The translations under genes and the position numbers were made by a program. From Oscillatoria sp. CS-180 (GTDB taxonomy: Bacteria > Cyanobacteriota > Cyanobacteriia > Phormidesmidales > Phormidesmidaceae), in contig NZ_JAQMUB010000042.1 of assembly GCF_028330965.1 (NCBI RefSeq), positions 16,329-80,328 on the forward strand: 64,000 nucleotides of DNA, read 5' to 3'. Position 1 is the stretch's first letter; each line of letters opens with the position of its first letter. Below the pieces are notes generated by a model. It ran no database searches, was not told where the DNA came from, and saw only the letters and a program-made list of their open reading frames with translations. Below are positions 27,061-35,389 of this stretch, piece by piece.

Positions 27061-28254
27061 ATGACTGACTCAGTAAGACGCATTTGTATTTTAGGTGGAG
27101 GCTTTGGTGGGCTTTACACGGCTTTACGCCTCAACTCTCTGCCGTGGAGTTCCCATGAGCCAGTCGAAATCGTGTTGATTGATCAGCGCGATCGCTTCAT
27201 CTTCGCTCCTTTACTGTATGAGCTGGTGACTGGGGAATTAGCAACTTGGGAAGTAGCCCCCCCCTATGCAGAATTGCTTGTCGGGACTCAGATCCAGTTT
27301 GTTCAAAGCAGTGTTGAATCGATTGATCTGGCTGGCAAACAGATTCAGTTGGGCATAGGAGAAACACTGGCCTATGACCGCTTAGTGCTCGCCTTGGGCG
27401 GTGAAACGCCCATGAATATGGCGCCGGGGGCTGCAGAACATGCGATTCCCTTCCGCACGGTTGAAGATGCCCACAAGCTTCAGGATCAACTACGACAGCT
27501 AGAACTGTCGGACGCAGAGAAAATTCGTGTGGCGGTTGTAGGAGGCGGCTATAGTGGCGTCGAGCTGGCTTGTAAAGTTGCAGATAGATTGGGCGATCGC
27601 GGACGTGTTCGTCTCATCGAGCGGGCCGACGACATTTTGTTGTCATCAGCAGAATTTAACCGCCAAGCAGCTCGGGATGCCTTGTCAGAGCGTAACGTGT
27701 GGCTCGATCTAGAAACTTCCGTCGAGACCATTACGGCTGACTCAATGACGCTGACCTACCGAGAGCAGACGGATGAGCTACCTGTTGATGTGATCCTGTG
27801 GACTGTGGGAACCCGCGTTGTCCCCCTGTTGGAATCCCTCGATTTACCGCGCAACGATCGTCAGCAGATCAAAGTAGACACCACGCTTCAAGTTGTGGAT
27901 TGTCCTGACATCTTTGCTTTGGGTGATTTAGCAGACTGCAAAGACGCTTCAGGGCAGCAAGTTCCCAACACAGCGCAGTCAGCTTTACAACAAGCAGATT
28001 ATGTTGGTTGGAATATTTGGGCATCTTTAACTAATAGACCCTTGCTGCCGTTCCATTACCAGCATCTTGGGGAGATGATGACTTTGGGGATCGACAACGC
28101 TACCCTAACAGGTCTAGGTTTGCGATTAGAAGGACCTCTAGCTCACGTCGCCCGGCGACTGACTTATCTGTATCGGATGCCTACGGTCAATCATCAAATC
28201 CGAGTTGGCTTGAACTGGATTCAGCAACCTTTGAGAGATCTACTATCGGTTTAG
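27061..28254 (+). CDS. ndbB: NDH-2-type FAD/NAD(P) oxidoreductase, probable demethylphylloquinone reductase NdbB
   Basis: A 397-residue type II NAD(P)H dehydrogenase-like flavoprotein. First Rossmann motif RICILGGGFGGLYTALRL (FAD), second RVAVVGGGYSGVELACKVADRLG (NAD(P)H), and the FAD-binding DIFALGDLAD near residue 285. In cyanobacteria and chloroplasts this subgroup (NdbB/NDC1) reduces demethylphylloquinone before its methylation to phylloquinone (vitamin K1). The subgroup assignment rests on similarity that I recall and is less certain than the enzyme class. ATG 27061 opens the Rossmann fold directly. The HAD gene follows after 7 bp, so the two form an operon. Confidence 0.85.
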   Translation: MTDSVRRICILGGGFGGLYTALRLNSLPWSSHEPVEIVLIDQRDRFIFAPLLYELVTGELATWEVAPPYAELLVGTQIQFVQSSVESIDLAGKQIQLGIGETLAYDRLVLALGGETPMNMAPGAAEHAIPFRTVEDAHKLQDQLRQLELSDAEKIRVAVVGGGYSGVELACKVADRLGDRGRVRLIERADDILLSSAEFNRQAARDALSERNVWLDLETSVETITADSMTLTYREQTDELPVDVILWTVGTRVVPLLESLDLPRNDRQQIKVDTTLQVVDCPDIFALGDLADCKDASGQQVPNTAQSALQQADYVGWNIWASLTNRPLLPFHYQHLGEMMTLGIDNATLTGLGLRLEGPLAHVARRLTYLYRMPTVNHQIRVGLNWIQQPLRDLLSV

Positions 28255-28261
28255 CGATCGC

Positions 28262-28912
28262 ATGCAACAACCCAAAGTTATTTTCGTAGATGCTGTCGGG
28301 ACCTTGTTCGGGGTGAAAGATAGTGTCGGTACTGCCTATGCTGACATTGCTCAGCGTCACGGCGTCGAAGCGGACAAGGACGCTTTGAACACAGCCTTCT
28401 TCAAGCACTTCAATGATGCTGAGTCGATGGCTTTCCCAGAAGCCGAGCCAACGGACGTTCCGGCTCAAGAATATGCTTGGTGGAAGGCGATCGCCGTCGA
28501 AACATTTGAAGAAGTCGGCAAGCGTACTCAGTTTGATGATTTCGAAGCCTTTTTTGCCGATCTGTATGCCTACTTTGCTGGGGCAGACCCTTGGGTCGTT
28601 TATCCCGATGCTTATAACTCTCTAGAACGGTGGCGGGCTAAGGGTATCGAGATTGGCCTTATCTCTAATTTCGACTCGCGTATCTACACTGTTTTAGATG
28701 CGCTTGCCCTAGCCGATTTCTTCAAGAGCATCACCATTTCAACTGAGATAGGGGCCGCCAAACCTGATCCTATTGTCTTTGCGGCTGCTCTACAAAAACA
28801 CAATTGCCAAGCTTCTGAGGCATGGCACGTTGGTGACAGCTACACCGATGATTATGAAGGGGCACAGGCTGCTGGAATGCGCGGCATCTGGCTACGGCGT
28901 CCTAGCACGTAG
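28262..28912 (+). CDS. HAD-superfamily hydrolase (HAD-IA, REG-2/HDHD3-like)
   Basis: A 216-residue protein with HAD motif I as IFVDAVGTLFGVK (the position of the second Asp of DxD is Val), motif II LISNFDSR, motif III Lys in GAAKPDP and motif IV GDSYTDDYEGA. A small helical cap lies between motifs I and II. The missing second Asp suggests altered or lost phosphatase activity; homologues of the REG-2-like group show the same change. Substrate unknown. It follows ndbB by 7 bp and is probably co-transcribed. Confidence 0.88.
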   Translation: MQQPKVIFVDAVGTLFGVKDSVGTAYADIAQRHGVEADKDALNTAFFKHFNDAESMAFPEAEPTDVPAQEYAWWKAIAVETFEEVGKRTQFDDFEAFFADLYAYFAGADPWVVYPDAYNSLERWRAKGIEIGLISNFDSRIYTVLDALALADFFKSITISTEIGAAKPDPIVFAAALQKHNCQASEAWHVGDSYTDDYEGAQAAGMRGIWLRRPST

Positions 28913-29032
28913 CAAACTCAGCGTAGACAAGATGACAAGCATCCAGAGACTGGGGAAGGAGCAAGTCCTTTCCCAGTCAGCAATTTTTGCGAGTCAGTTG
29001 TAGCTGTCGACTTTTATGCAAACTTTGGCGTC

Positions 29033-29812
29033 CTACTGCACGTTAGTATTTCGAGCGAAATCGTCAAGTCCTTCTATCCAAGCCATTTCTTTCTCAGACA
29101 ACTCAGGCTTGACAGCTTGAGAGTAATCGATCGCTAAATCGAACCGGGCACGGGTATAAGTAGTGTTCAAAAGCTCTTGTAGAGGAACAATCGGCTCCAA
29201 GTCATTAGAATCAAGGGGAATCGGAAAACAAGGAATTGGGGTAGATAGCTCGAACTCATACAGCTCAGCTTCAGGTCTATCAGCGCTCCGGCTAACTAAG
29301 ATGCTATAAGATCCCTGGGCCGAAGGCGAGATGGGTAAGGGATCGCCTCCTCTCAGTAGATCAACTTCAACCAGGTTTGTCGCAGACGATAAGATTGCCT
29401 GGCGTTTTGTTTCGTAAGCAATCCTCCCTGCCCCAGCTCGCTTATTGGCAGGAGACAGTAGTTCCACAACACAGACAACTTTGTCCGTTGACAGGAGTCG
29501 TACCTGCAAAAAGCGCTCCTTAACTTCGGTTAGCATGGGCAATGTGACGCGCCGAGGTTCTACAAGTTGGACTGTACTTTGTGTCGATGGGTTGGTCAGT
29601 TGCTTCCGAGACAATGCGGCCACATCTGCAATACCAATCAAGGATGCAGATTCTGTACTGGCGTAGATACGTTCTTCAATGGAAACTCGGTACTGGGGAG
29701 CAACTTGAGGCGTAATTTCATCAGCGATCGCAATAATCAGCCGATTGTGAACTTGAGGCCACAATCCTGGCTGTTCCAAGTAAGGATTCATACCCGGAAA
29801 AGGATTTTTCAT
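29033..29812 (-). CDS. DUF4058-family protein
   Basis: A 259-residue protein with the family opening MKNPFPGMNPYLEQPGLWPQVH and the conserved core VVELLSPANKRAGAGRIAYETKRQAIL...NLVEVDLLRGG. The latter is PD-(D/E)XK nuclease-like in topology (Glu-x-Lys/Arg spacing), but no function is established. The family is expanded in cyanobacteria and planctomycetes. It is convergent with the HAD gene and has no operon partner except possibly the small gene at 29912-30124. Confidence 0.88.
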   Translation of the reverse strand: MKNPFPGMNPYLEQPGLWPQVHNRLIIAIADEITPQVAPQYRVSIEERIYASTESASLIGIADVAALSRKQLTNPSTQSTVQLVEPRRVTLPMLTEVKERFLQVRLLSTDKVVCVVELLSPANKRAGAGRIAYETKRQAILSSATNLVEVDLLRGGDPLPISPSAQGSYSILVSRSADRPEAELYEFELSTPIPCFPIPLDSNDLEPIVPLQELLNTTYTRARFDLAIDYSQAVKPELSEKEMAWIEGLDDFARNTNVQ

Positions 29813-29911
29813 GAGCGCGATCGCACTTTCAGCAGACGAGCATTAATGTGTTCCAGTGTAGCGAAGCCCAGCTGAAGATTACGAAAGAGCAGGGCGTTCC
29901 GTACTAGTGGT

Positions 29912-30124
29912 TCATTTGGCGTCTTCGGAAATAGTCATTAGGTCCTCTTCCACCTCAAGCGTATCAAGGGTACTGCGGAGAAGGCGGTTTTCGTAGCGGC
30001 GATCGCGACGCCTGCCCTTAGCTCGCCCAGCCCGCTTAGCCGTACGCTTGTCAACAACAATTTCATCTAGGCTCTGAGCTTCTTCCCAATCCTGAAAACC
30101 AGCCTGCGGTGTTCGCTTTCCCAT
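29912..30124 (-). CDS. Small basic/acidic protein, unknown
   Basis: A 70-residue charged protein: MGKRTPQAGFQDWEEAQSLD start, a central basic stretch (KRTAKRAGRAKGRRRDRRYENRLLR) and an acidic tail (VEEDLMTISED). No domain recognised; the strong charge segregation suggests nucleic-acid or ribosome association. The ATG has no clear ribosome-binding site. It lies upstream of DUF4058 on the same strand (99 bp apart) and divergent from apcD. Confidence 0.6.
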   Translation of the reverse strand: MGKRTPQAGFQDWEEAQSLDEIVVDKRTAKRAGRAKGRRRDRRYENRLLRSTLDTLEVEEDLMTISEDAK

Positions 30125-30297
30125 CTTTGGAGTCTGAATTCTGAGCGTCTCTTTGAAGAAGTGTAAACTTTTTCCTCTGAAAACGCCTTAAAAACCGGAT
30201 TAACAGGTTACACAGACTACCAATTCCTTTCCTGAAAAGACTGAAATCTGTACACTATCAATGATAAGCAGTCATTCATCTTTGTTTCTATAAAAAC

Positions 30298-30783
30298 ATG
30301 TCTGTAGTTAGCCAAGTCATTTTGAACGCCGATGATGAGTTGCGCTACCCCACCCTTGGCGAGCTGAAGAGTATTCAGGCCTACTTAGCCACAGGTGTGC
30401 AGCGCACCCAAATCGTTCAGACTCTCTCTGAAAACGAAAAGAAAATTGTCGATAAGGCCAGTAAAGAGCTATGGCGTCGTCGTCCTGACTTTATTGCACC
30501 TGGCGGCAACGCATTTGGACAAAAGCAACGAGCTTTGTGCCTGCGAGATTACGGTTGGTATCTACGCTTGATCACTTATGGCATTGTTGCAGGTGACAAA
30601 GATCCCATTGAAAATATCGGCTTGATTGGAGTGCGTGAAATGTACAACGCTCTCGACGTGCCAGTTCCTGGGATGGCAGAGGCAATCCGCTGTTTGAAGG
30701 AAGCTTCCCTTGACCTATTGTCTGAAGATGATGCGAAGGAAGCAGAACCTTACTTCGACTACATCATTCAAGCCATGTCGTAA
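30298..30783 (+). CDS. apcD: Allophycocyanin alpha-B subunit (phycobilisome terminal emitter)
   Basis: A 161-residue phycobiliprotein of the phycobilisome core that passes excitation mainly to photosystem I and takes part in state transitions. The start [22 protein letters not shown] and the chromophore-binding Cys in [20 protein letters not shown] (about residue 81) are typical of the allophycocyanin alpha family. The details distinguishing ApcD from ApcA ([29 protein letters not shown]) favour ApcD. It is monocistronic, as usual for apcD, with a terminator downstream at 30943-30974. Confidence 0.93.
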   Translation: MSVVSQVILNADDELRYPTLGELKSIQAYLATGVQRTQIVQTLSENEKKIVDKASKELWRRRPDFIAPGGNAFGQKQRALCLRDYGWYLRLITYGIVAGDKDPIENIGLIGVREMYNALDVPVPGMAEAIRCLKEASLDLLSEDDAKEAEPYFDYIIQAMS

Positions 30784-30788
30784 GTCCA

Positions 30789-30892
30789 AGCTATCGCTGT
30801 CACTGGTTCCGTTAGGACAAGTCAGCAAGCCATCTGACTATGCTTTCAGGCCTTAGATGTCGTTGGAGGCAAAGTCCTAGAGGGCTGAAGCT
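30789..30892 (+). repeat. Dispersed ~105 bp inverted-repeat element, full copy
   Basis: Left AGCTATCGCTGTCACTGGTTCC, right TCCTAGAGGGCTGAAGCT. The termini AGCTATcGC / GGCTgaAGCT are imperfect inverted repeats. The shared core is GTTCCGTTAGGACAAG-CAGC-AGCCATCTG. It begins 5 bp after the apcD stop codon and ends 50 bp before the apcD terminator stem, so it would lie in the apcD 3' untranslated region. Confidence 0.7.
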
Positions 30893-30942
30893 ATTTTCAA
30901 CGGGCTAAACGCGACGCATTGTGTGCATACATAGCAAAATCT

Positions 30943-30974
30943 AGGGGCAGTGGTGTTAACCACTGCCCCTTTTT
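30943..30974 (+). terminator. Rho-independent terminator between apcD and the next gene
   Basis: A perfect 11 bp stem (AGGGGCAGTGG at 30943-30953, complement at 30960-30970), 6-base loop, five T. It ends exactly where the ribosome-binding site GGAGG (30975-30979) of the gene at 30990 begins. Confidence 0.93.
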
Positions 30975-30989
30975 GGAGGAAACCTAGCA

Positions 30990-31625
30990 ATGGATTTTCT
31001 AGAGCGCCTTGAGACGGCCCAACGCATTGGTAAGGTCGTGAAGTCAAATTCTCACTGCGACTATGTGATTCAGGTGGACGATGGTCATGACGTTGTGACC
31101 CCGCCTAGCCCTGAGAACTATGGGTTTGGACAGTTTGTCGCGCTAGACGATGGCGATCGCCATTGGGCGGTTGGTTTGGTTTATAACTCTCAGCTTGTCA
31201 ACCCCATGTTTCTCAGCAATGGTCCTCGTTTATCAAGCGAACCTGACCCCATCTTTACGCCTGACCTCATCAGTGAGACCCGTACGCTATTGGGGGTCGT
31301 TTTGGTCGGCAGCCTCAAAACCGAAGCCGTCGATACAGTGTATGGCGAACACGGCATCCCCAAGGAGGTCGTCCCCGTGAATACCAACGTCTATAGCTTG
31401 GATACAGCTACAGTTCATCGATTTCACTGTACTCAAGAGGGTCGTCCCCAATTTTGCTATTACAGCCATCTGCTGCGGTCAGGGGGACTGTTCGCGGCCC
31501 AACTCACGCAACAGGTCCTTGATGAGTTGATCAACAGCAATCTTTTTGAGGGCGTAGACCAGCGAGCATTGACCGTGCTCTGCAAAGAACTGTCTTGGAA
31601 AAACACGATGGGAGCAATGCGATAA
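30990..31625 (+). CDS. HAS-barrel-like cyanobacterial protein, unknown function
   Basis: A 211-residue soluble protein beginning MDFLERLETAQRIGKVVKSNSHCDYVIQVDD. The GKVVKSNSxxDYVIQV strand pattern and the following FGQFVALDDGDRHWAVGLVYN resemble the HAS barrel of HerA/ATP-synthase-type proteins. No ATPase motif follows, so it is a stand-alone barrel plus a helical C-terminus. Role unknown. GGAGG lies 10 bases upstream of the ATG and touches the terminator of apcD. Confidence 0.8.
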   Translation: MDFLERLETAQRIGKVVKSNSHCDYVIQVDDGHDVVTPPSPENYGFGQFVALDDGDRHWAVGLVYNSQLVNPMFLSNGPRLSSEPDPIFTPDLISETRTLLGVVLVGSLKTEAVDTVYGEHGIPKEVVPVNTNVYSLDTATVHRFHCTQEGRPQFCYYSHLLRSGGLFAAQLTQQVLDELINSNLFEGVDQRALTVLCKELSWKNTMGAMR

Positions 31626-31660
31626 AAAAAATCGGCAGGACTCCCGTGACCTGCCGATTG
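31624..31660 (-). terminator. Hairpin with T-run on the minus strand
   Basis: ATCGGCAGG (31631-31639) pairs with CCTGCCGAT (31650-31658), and eight A's precede it on the plus strand, giving a T-run on the minus strand. It would end leftward transcripts from the M16 peptidase operon and may also serve the convergent plus-strand gene ending at 31625. Confidence 0.8.
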
Positions 31661-31962
31661 GTGTGTGTTCCCTGTAGATGACTCGGCTAGAGTTGAGTCA
31701 ATATCAGTATGTTTGACTAAGTAATTTCCTCCAAGGATGCATGTCACCCGCTCAAGTGAGAAAAGTGATGCGATCGCGTGATCGTTCTCACCATTAAGCG
31801 TATTGCTTTACGGATCAGGTCGCTTCAACGTGGGCTATCGGACCATCCCAGCCTTCTCACCATAGAGTGCACAATGTTAAAGGACAGGCTGCGCCAATGC
31901 GCAGTCATGCACCTGTTGCTAACACGTTCAGCAGCGTAGTGTTGCTGCCAACACCCACGACA
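31661..31962. other. Convergent intergenic stretch
   Basis: About 300 bp with no supportable gene. It contains a short perfect hairpin CTGCGC-caat-GCGCAG near 31889 and the hairpin at 31934-31968 that overlaps the peptidase stop codon. Confidence 0.5.
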
Positions 31963-31968
31963 CTACGC
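31934..31968 (-). terminator. Perfect 9 bp stem-loop across the M16 peptidase stop codon
   Basis: GCGTAGTGT (31934-31942) is exactly complementary to ACACTACGC (31960-31968), with a 17-base loop. The stop codon of the peptidase gene (31963-31965) lies inside the stem. No T-run follows, so this could be a transcript-end stabiliser rather than a terminator. Confidence 0.5.
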
Positions 31969-33459
31969 CTCTGGTGAGGGAATCGTAATATCGACCTGAG
32001 TCACTTGCTGGTCTGGGCTTAAAGTCGTTAGTGGTGGCTGAATTTCGGTAGCATTCCCAACCACCAGCACAACTAAATCTTCCGGCTTGAGGTGAGTTTG
32101 AGCCGCTTCTAAGACCATTTCAGACGTTGTATTAGCCACAGCCTCGCGGAACTGAAAAACGAAATCCTGAGGATAGTCATAGTACTCATAGCGCACCAGA
32201 CGAGACAGCGTTTGTTCAGGGCTTTGGAAATTGAAAACAAAGCTGTTGAGAACAGAATCTTTGGCTCTAGCTAGTTCCTCAGTAGAAACAGGAACCTGAC
32301 GAATTCTGTCAATCTCCTCCTTAACCGATTGAATGAATGGAACGGTCGCGTCTGATCGCGTCTGTCCCCCACCAATAAAAATACCGTCGTAATCGTAGCG
32401 GGCTGCCCAGAAAGCATACACCACATAGGCTAGCCCCTGGCGCGATCGCACCTCATTGAACAGACGGCCACCAAAGCCATTAAGCACTTCATTCATGACC
32501 GACATCGCCGGATAATCTTCGGCGCTGCGCTGCCCCCCAATGTGTCCAATCTGGACATAGCTCTGGGAGAGTTGCGGCTGATCGACGAGAAATATGCCTG
32601 TTTGGGCTTGGTCAGCGGTAGGAGCCGTCGGCAGGCTGGGCGCATCTGCGGGCGCTTGCCAATTACCGAATGCCTCTGAGATCAGCATTTTCATCTGCTC
32701 AGGGTCAATATCGCCTGAGATTGCTAATATCGTTTGATCAGGACGGACTGAGGCGTTGTAAAACTCAGTAATGTCATCCCGCGAGACATTGTTGAGCGTG
32801 CTGTACTCATAGGTGCGGGCATAGGGACTTTCACGGCCATAAACCAGCTTACGAAATTCACGCGAAGCGATGTCATCAGGATTATCATTGCGGCGATCAA
32901 TCGAGCCACGATATTGGTTCTTCAAAAACTCAATACGGTCAGGGGCAAAAGCTGGCTGCTGGACGACATCTGCGAACAGCGCAAAGACGTCCTCCAAATC
33001 TTCGGTCAGCGTATTAAAACTAGCAGCACCCGAATCGACATCAACAGACGTTTCGACAGACGCCGCTCGTTGCTCCAGGGCTAGGTTCAATTCCTCAGCC
33101 GAGTAGGTCTCGGTACCTCCTAGACGCATGGCGTCCCCCATAATGTCGCCAAGGCCCGTTTGGCTATTAGGAACCAGTCGCTCTCCGGTCCGAAACGTGG
33201 CACTACCCGTAACCAAGGGCAATTCATGATCTTCCATGAGATACACGACCAGGCCATTGGGTAATTCATAGCGCTCATAGTCTGGAATTTGCAGTTCACC
33301 GAGAGGCGGAAATTCCAGTTCGGTGTAGTGACGAGCAGTGCCAGCGGTAGCAGGCGATTGCCAGCTCAGAGCAAGAACGCTCGCTAACGTCAAAATGCCC
33401 AAGAGAAAAGACATCCAACGGAAGCGACGAATCATTTTGAAGGAGAAGGACCCACGCAT
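31963..33459 (-). CDS. M16-family peptidase-like protein, non-catalytic subunit
   Basis: A 498-residue exported protein (hydrophobic signal segment FLLGILTLASVLALSW, cleavage near ATAGTA). It has two M16 domains: ELPNGLVVYLMEDHELPLVTG, then the position of the zinc motif HxxEH reads GLGDIMGDAMRLGG, so metal ligands are absent. The C-terminal domain keeps the substrate-side Arg/Tyr motif (FNEVRSRQGLAYVVYAF). In M16B pairs, one subunit carries HxxEH and the other the R/Y pair; this is the latter. It lies 49 bp downstream of the catalytic partner in one operon. Likely a periplasmic heterodimeric peptidase; substrate unknown. Confidence 0.9.
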   Translation of the reverse strand: MRGSFSFKMIRRFRWMSFLLGILTLASVLALSWQSPATAGTARHYTELEFPPLGELQIPDYERYELPNGLVVYLMEDHELPLVTGSATFRTGERLVPNSQTGLGDIMGDAMRLGGTETYSAEELNLALEQRAASVETSVDVDSGAASFNTLTEDLEDVFALFADVVQQPAFAPDRIEFLKNQYRGSIDRRNDNPDDIASREFRKLVYGRESPYARTYEYSTLNNVSRDDITEFYNASVRPDQTILAISGDIDPEQMKMLISEAFGNWQAPADAPSLPTAPTADQAQTGIFLVDQPQLSQSYVQIGHIGGQRSAEDYPAMSVMNEVLNGFGGRLFNEVRSRQGLAYVVYAFWAARYDYDGIFIGGGQTRSDATVPFIQSVKEEIDRIRQVPVSTEELARAKDSVLNSFVFNFQSPEQTLSRLVRYEYYDYPQDFVFQFREAVANTTSEMVLEAAQTHLKPEDLVVLVVGNATEIQPPLTTLSPDQQVTQVDITIPSPEA

Positions 33460-33508
33460 AGCGACAGTGTTGATAAGGGGTTAACAGAGAAAGACGGAAG
33501 AGCGATCG

Positions 33509-35086
33509 CTAGGATCCCTCAACAGGAATAATCTTGCCGACTGTTCGATTGTTGGCCTGAAAGGTTTCTTGAGCAACTCGTTGAATATCCTCAACCGTAA
33601 CCGCCTCAATATCTTTCAGTTCCGTGAAAATATTGCGCCAGGATCCCGTTTTGGCCTCATATTCAGCCAGTAAAGCCGCCATTCCGGCATTAGAGTCTAG
33701 CTGCCTCAACAGTCCAGCCCGAGCCTGTGTCTTGACTCGATCTAGCTCCTGCTCAGAGACCGGCTCGGTTTTGAGTTGTTCAAGCTGCTGATGAATTTCC
33801 TCGCCGATTTGGTCCGGTGCCACATCAGGAGCCGTGAGTCCATACAAGATCAACATGTTGGGATATTTGTCGCCCGGAAAGCCGCTGAATCCTCCAATAT
33901 CCAAGGCAATTTGCTGGTCTTCAACCAATTCTTTGTAGAGGCGCGATGTTCTGCCTCTGACCAAAATTCCTTCGATCATGCCGTAGATAGTATGGTCAGG
34001 GTGGTTAATTCCAGGGCGGTGATAGCCCTCCAAATACCAGGGTTGAGACGGTAGCTCCAGCGTAAATTCTCTAGGAGACTGTTGAGGCGGCTCTTCAATG
34101 GTCACTTCAGCAGGCAAACTACGGGCGCTGAACCGACCAAAGTAGGTTTCTGCCATCTCCTGCACGGTCTCGGCAGCGACATCACCAACGACAATCCCAA
34201 TCAGGTTATTCGGCCCATAGTAATTATCGAAAAAGCCTTGCACAGTATCACGAGTTGCTACGTACAAGTCTTCTTGATAGCCAATAATCGGACGGCGATA
34301 GGGATGTTCTTCGAAGGCTTCTTCTAAGAAGACTTCAATAAGCTGACCAATGGGAGAATTATCAACCCGCATCCGCCGCTCTTCCAGGATCACTTCTTTC
34401 TCTTCGTAAAATTCTCGAAAGACAGGTTCTAGAAAGCGTTCAGACTCTAAAGACATCCACAGCTCTAGTTTGTTGGATGGCAGGCTGTAGAAATAGCGGG
34501 TCGCGTCAGCACCGGTGGTGGCATTGAGACCCACACCTCCGGCCTGTTCCACAATTTGACCATACTTGTTCTGCTCAACATACTGGGAGGCTTGTTGACG
34601 CAAATCTAATAGCTGCGATCGCAAGGTCTCTGCTACTTCCGCCTGCCCCGCTGCTTCAGCTGCCAACAGTTGATCGAAAATAGCATCCATCTCATCAAGC
34701 AACGCTTTCTCAGCTGCGTAATTCGTTGTACCAATTTGCTGAGTTCCTTTAAAGGCCAAATGTTCTAGGTAGTGGGCAATCCCTGTTGCGCCATCGGCCT
34801 CATTGACGGCCCCAACATCGGCATACAGCATGAAAGAGACTACAGGGGCTTGATGGCGCTCTAGCACGATGAATTTCATGCCGTTGTCGAGGGTAAACTC
34901 GCTGACTTGCTCTGCAACCCGATCAAGATAGGGCTGAATTGAGGTGGTCTCGGCGGTCGCTTCTCGCCCTAAAGCCGCCGTCGGCCAACCAAGTAGAGTC
35001 GAACAACTTAATACCCCAACAACTAGTAGCGACAGAATGGGTCGCCAAAACTTGCCTGAAGGTAAAGGTCTGTGAAAATGTATCAT
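33509..35086 (-). CDS. M16-family zinc metallopeptidase, catalytic subunit
   Basis: A 525-residue exported peptidase (signal ILSLLVVGVLSCSTLLGWPTAALG; the Cys in LSCS might suggest a lipoprotein but lacks a good lipobox). The inverted zinc motif HxxEH is intact: GIAHYLEHLAFKGT near residue 105. The downstream Glu ligand falls in the helix YSLPSNKLELWMSLESERFLEPVF. Expected partner of the adjacent non-catalytic M16 protein. The gene is first in the two-gene operon. A HIP1 site overlaps the region just upstream of its ATG (about 35088-35095). Confidence 0.93.
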   Translation of the reverse strand: MIHFHRPLPSGKFWRPILSLLVVGVLSCSTLLGWPTAALGREATAETTSIQPYLDRVAEQVSEFTLDNGMKFIVLERHQAPVVSFMLYADVGAVNEADGATGIAHYLEHLAFKGTQQIGTTNYAAEKALLDEMDAIFDQLLAAEAAGQAEVAETLRSQLLDLRQQASQYVEQNKYGQIVEQAGGVGLNATTGADATRYFYSLPSNKLELWMSLESERFLEPVFREFYEEKEVILEERRMRVDNSPIGQLIEVFLEEAFEEHPYRRPIIGYQEDLYVATRDTVQGFFDNYYGPNNLIGIVVGDVAAETVQEMAETYFGRFSARSLPAEVTIEEPPQQSPREFTLELPSQPWYLEGYHRPGINHPDHTIYGMIEGILVRGRTSRLYKELVEDQQIALDIGGFSGFPGDKYPNMLILYGLTAPDVAPDQIGEEIHQQLEQLKTEPVSEQELDRVKTQARAGLLRQLDSNAGMAALLAEYEAKTGSWRNIFTELKDIEAVTVEDIQRVAQETFQANNRTVGKIIPVEGS

Positions 35087-35389
35087 TGCGATCGCCCATC
35101 ACCATTCCATAGTCATTTCAGCACATGAATTCCATTCATGACCATTTAAACAACCCAATTCTTGGGAAGATGCAACTTTTTCTGATGGAGAAGAGAATTT
35201 AATTTGAGGTTTGCAACACACCTTGCTCTTATTTTGCCTTCGCGCGTTCTAACCCCTGTGTGTAGTGAAGAACGTTGTTTATATAATGACGTTAAAACTA
35301 GACTAGGCGCTGAACTACAGCGTCTTCGTTGTCGCTCGGGTAACAGTGCGCTGCATTGCACTTAATTGATAGCACTTGAGAGGTATTCC
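35087..35389. other. Divergent promoter region (303 bp)
   Basis: Lies between the M16 peptidase and MlaE genes. A TATAAT hexamer on the plus strand (35282-35287) could be the -10 of the permease gene, but no good -35 is placed 16-18 bp upstream. Nothing else recognised. Confidence 0.4.

Noticed and set aside
35282..35287. TATAAT as promoter for the MlaE gene
   Set aside because: No matching -35 at the proper distance; kept only as a note.
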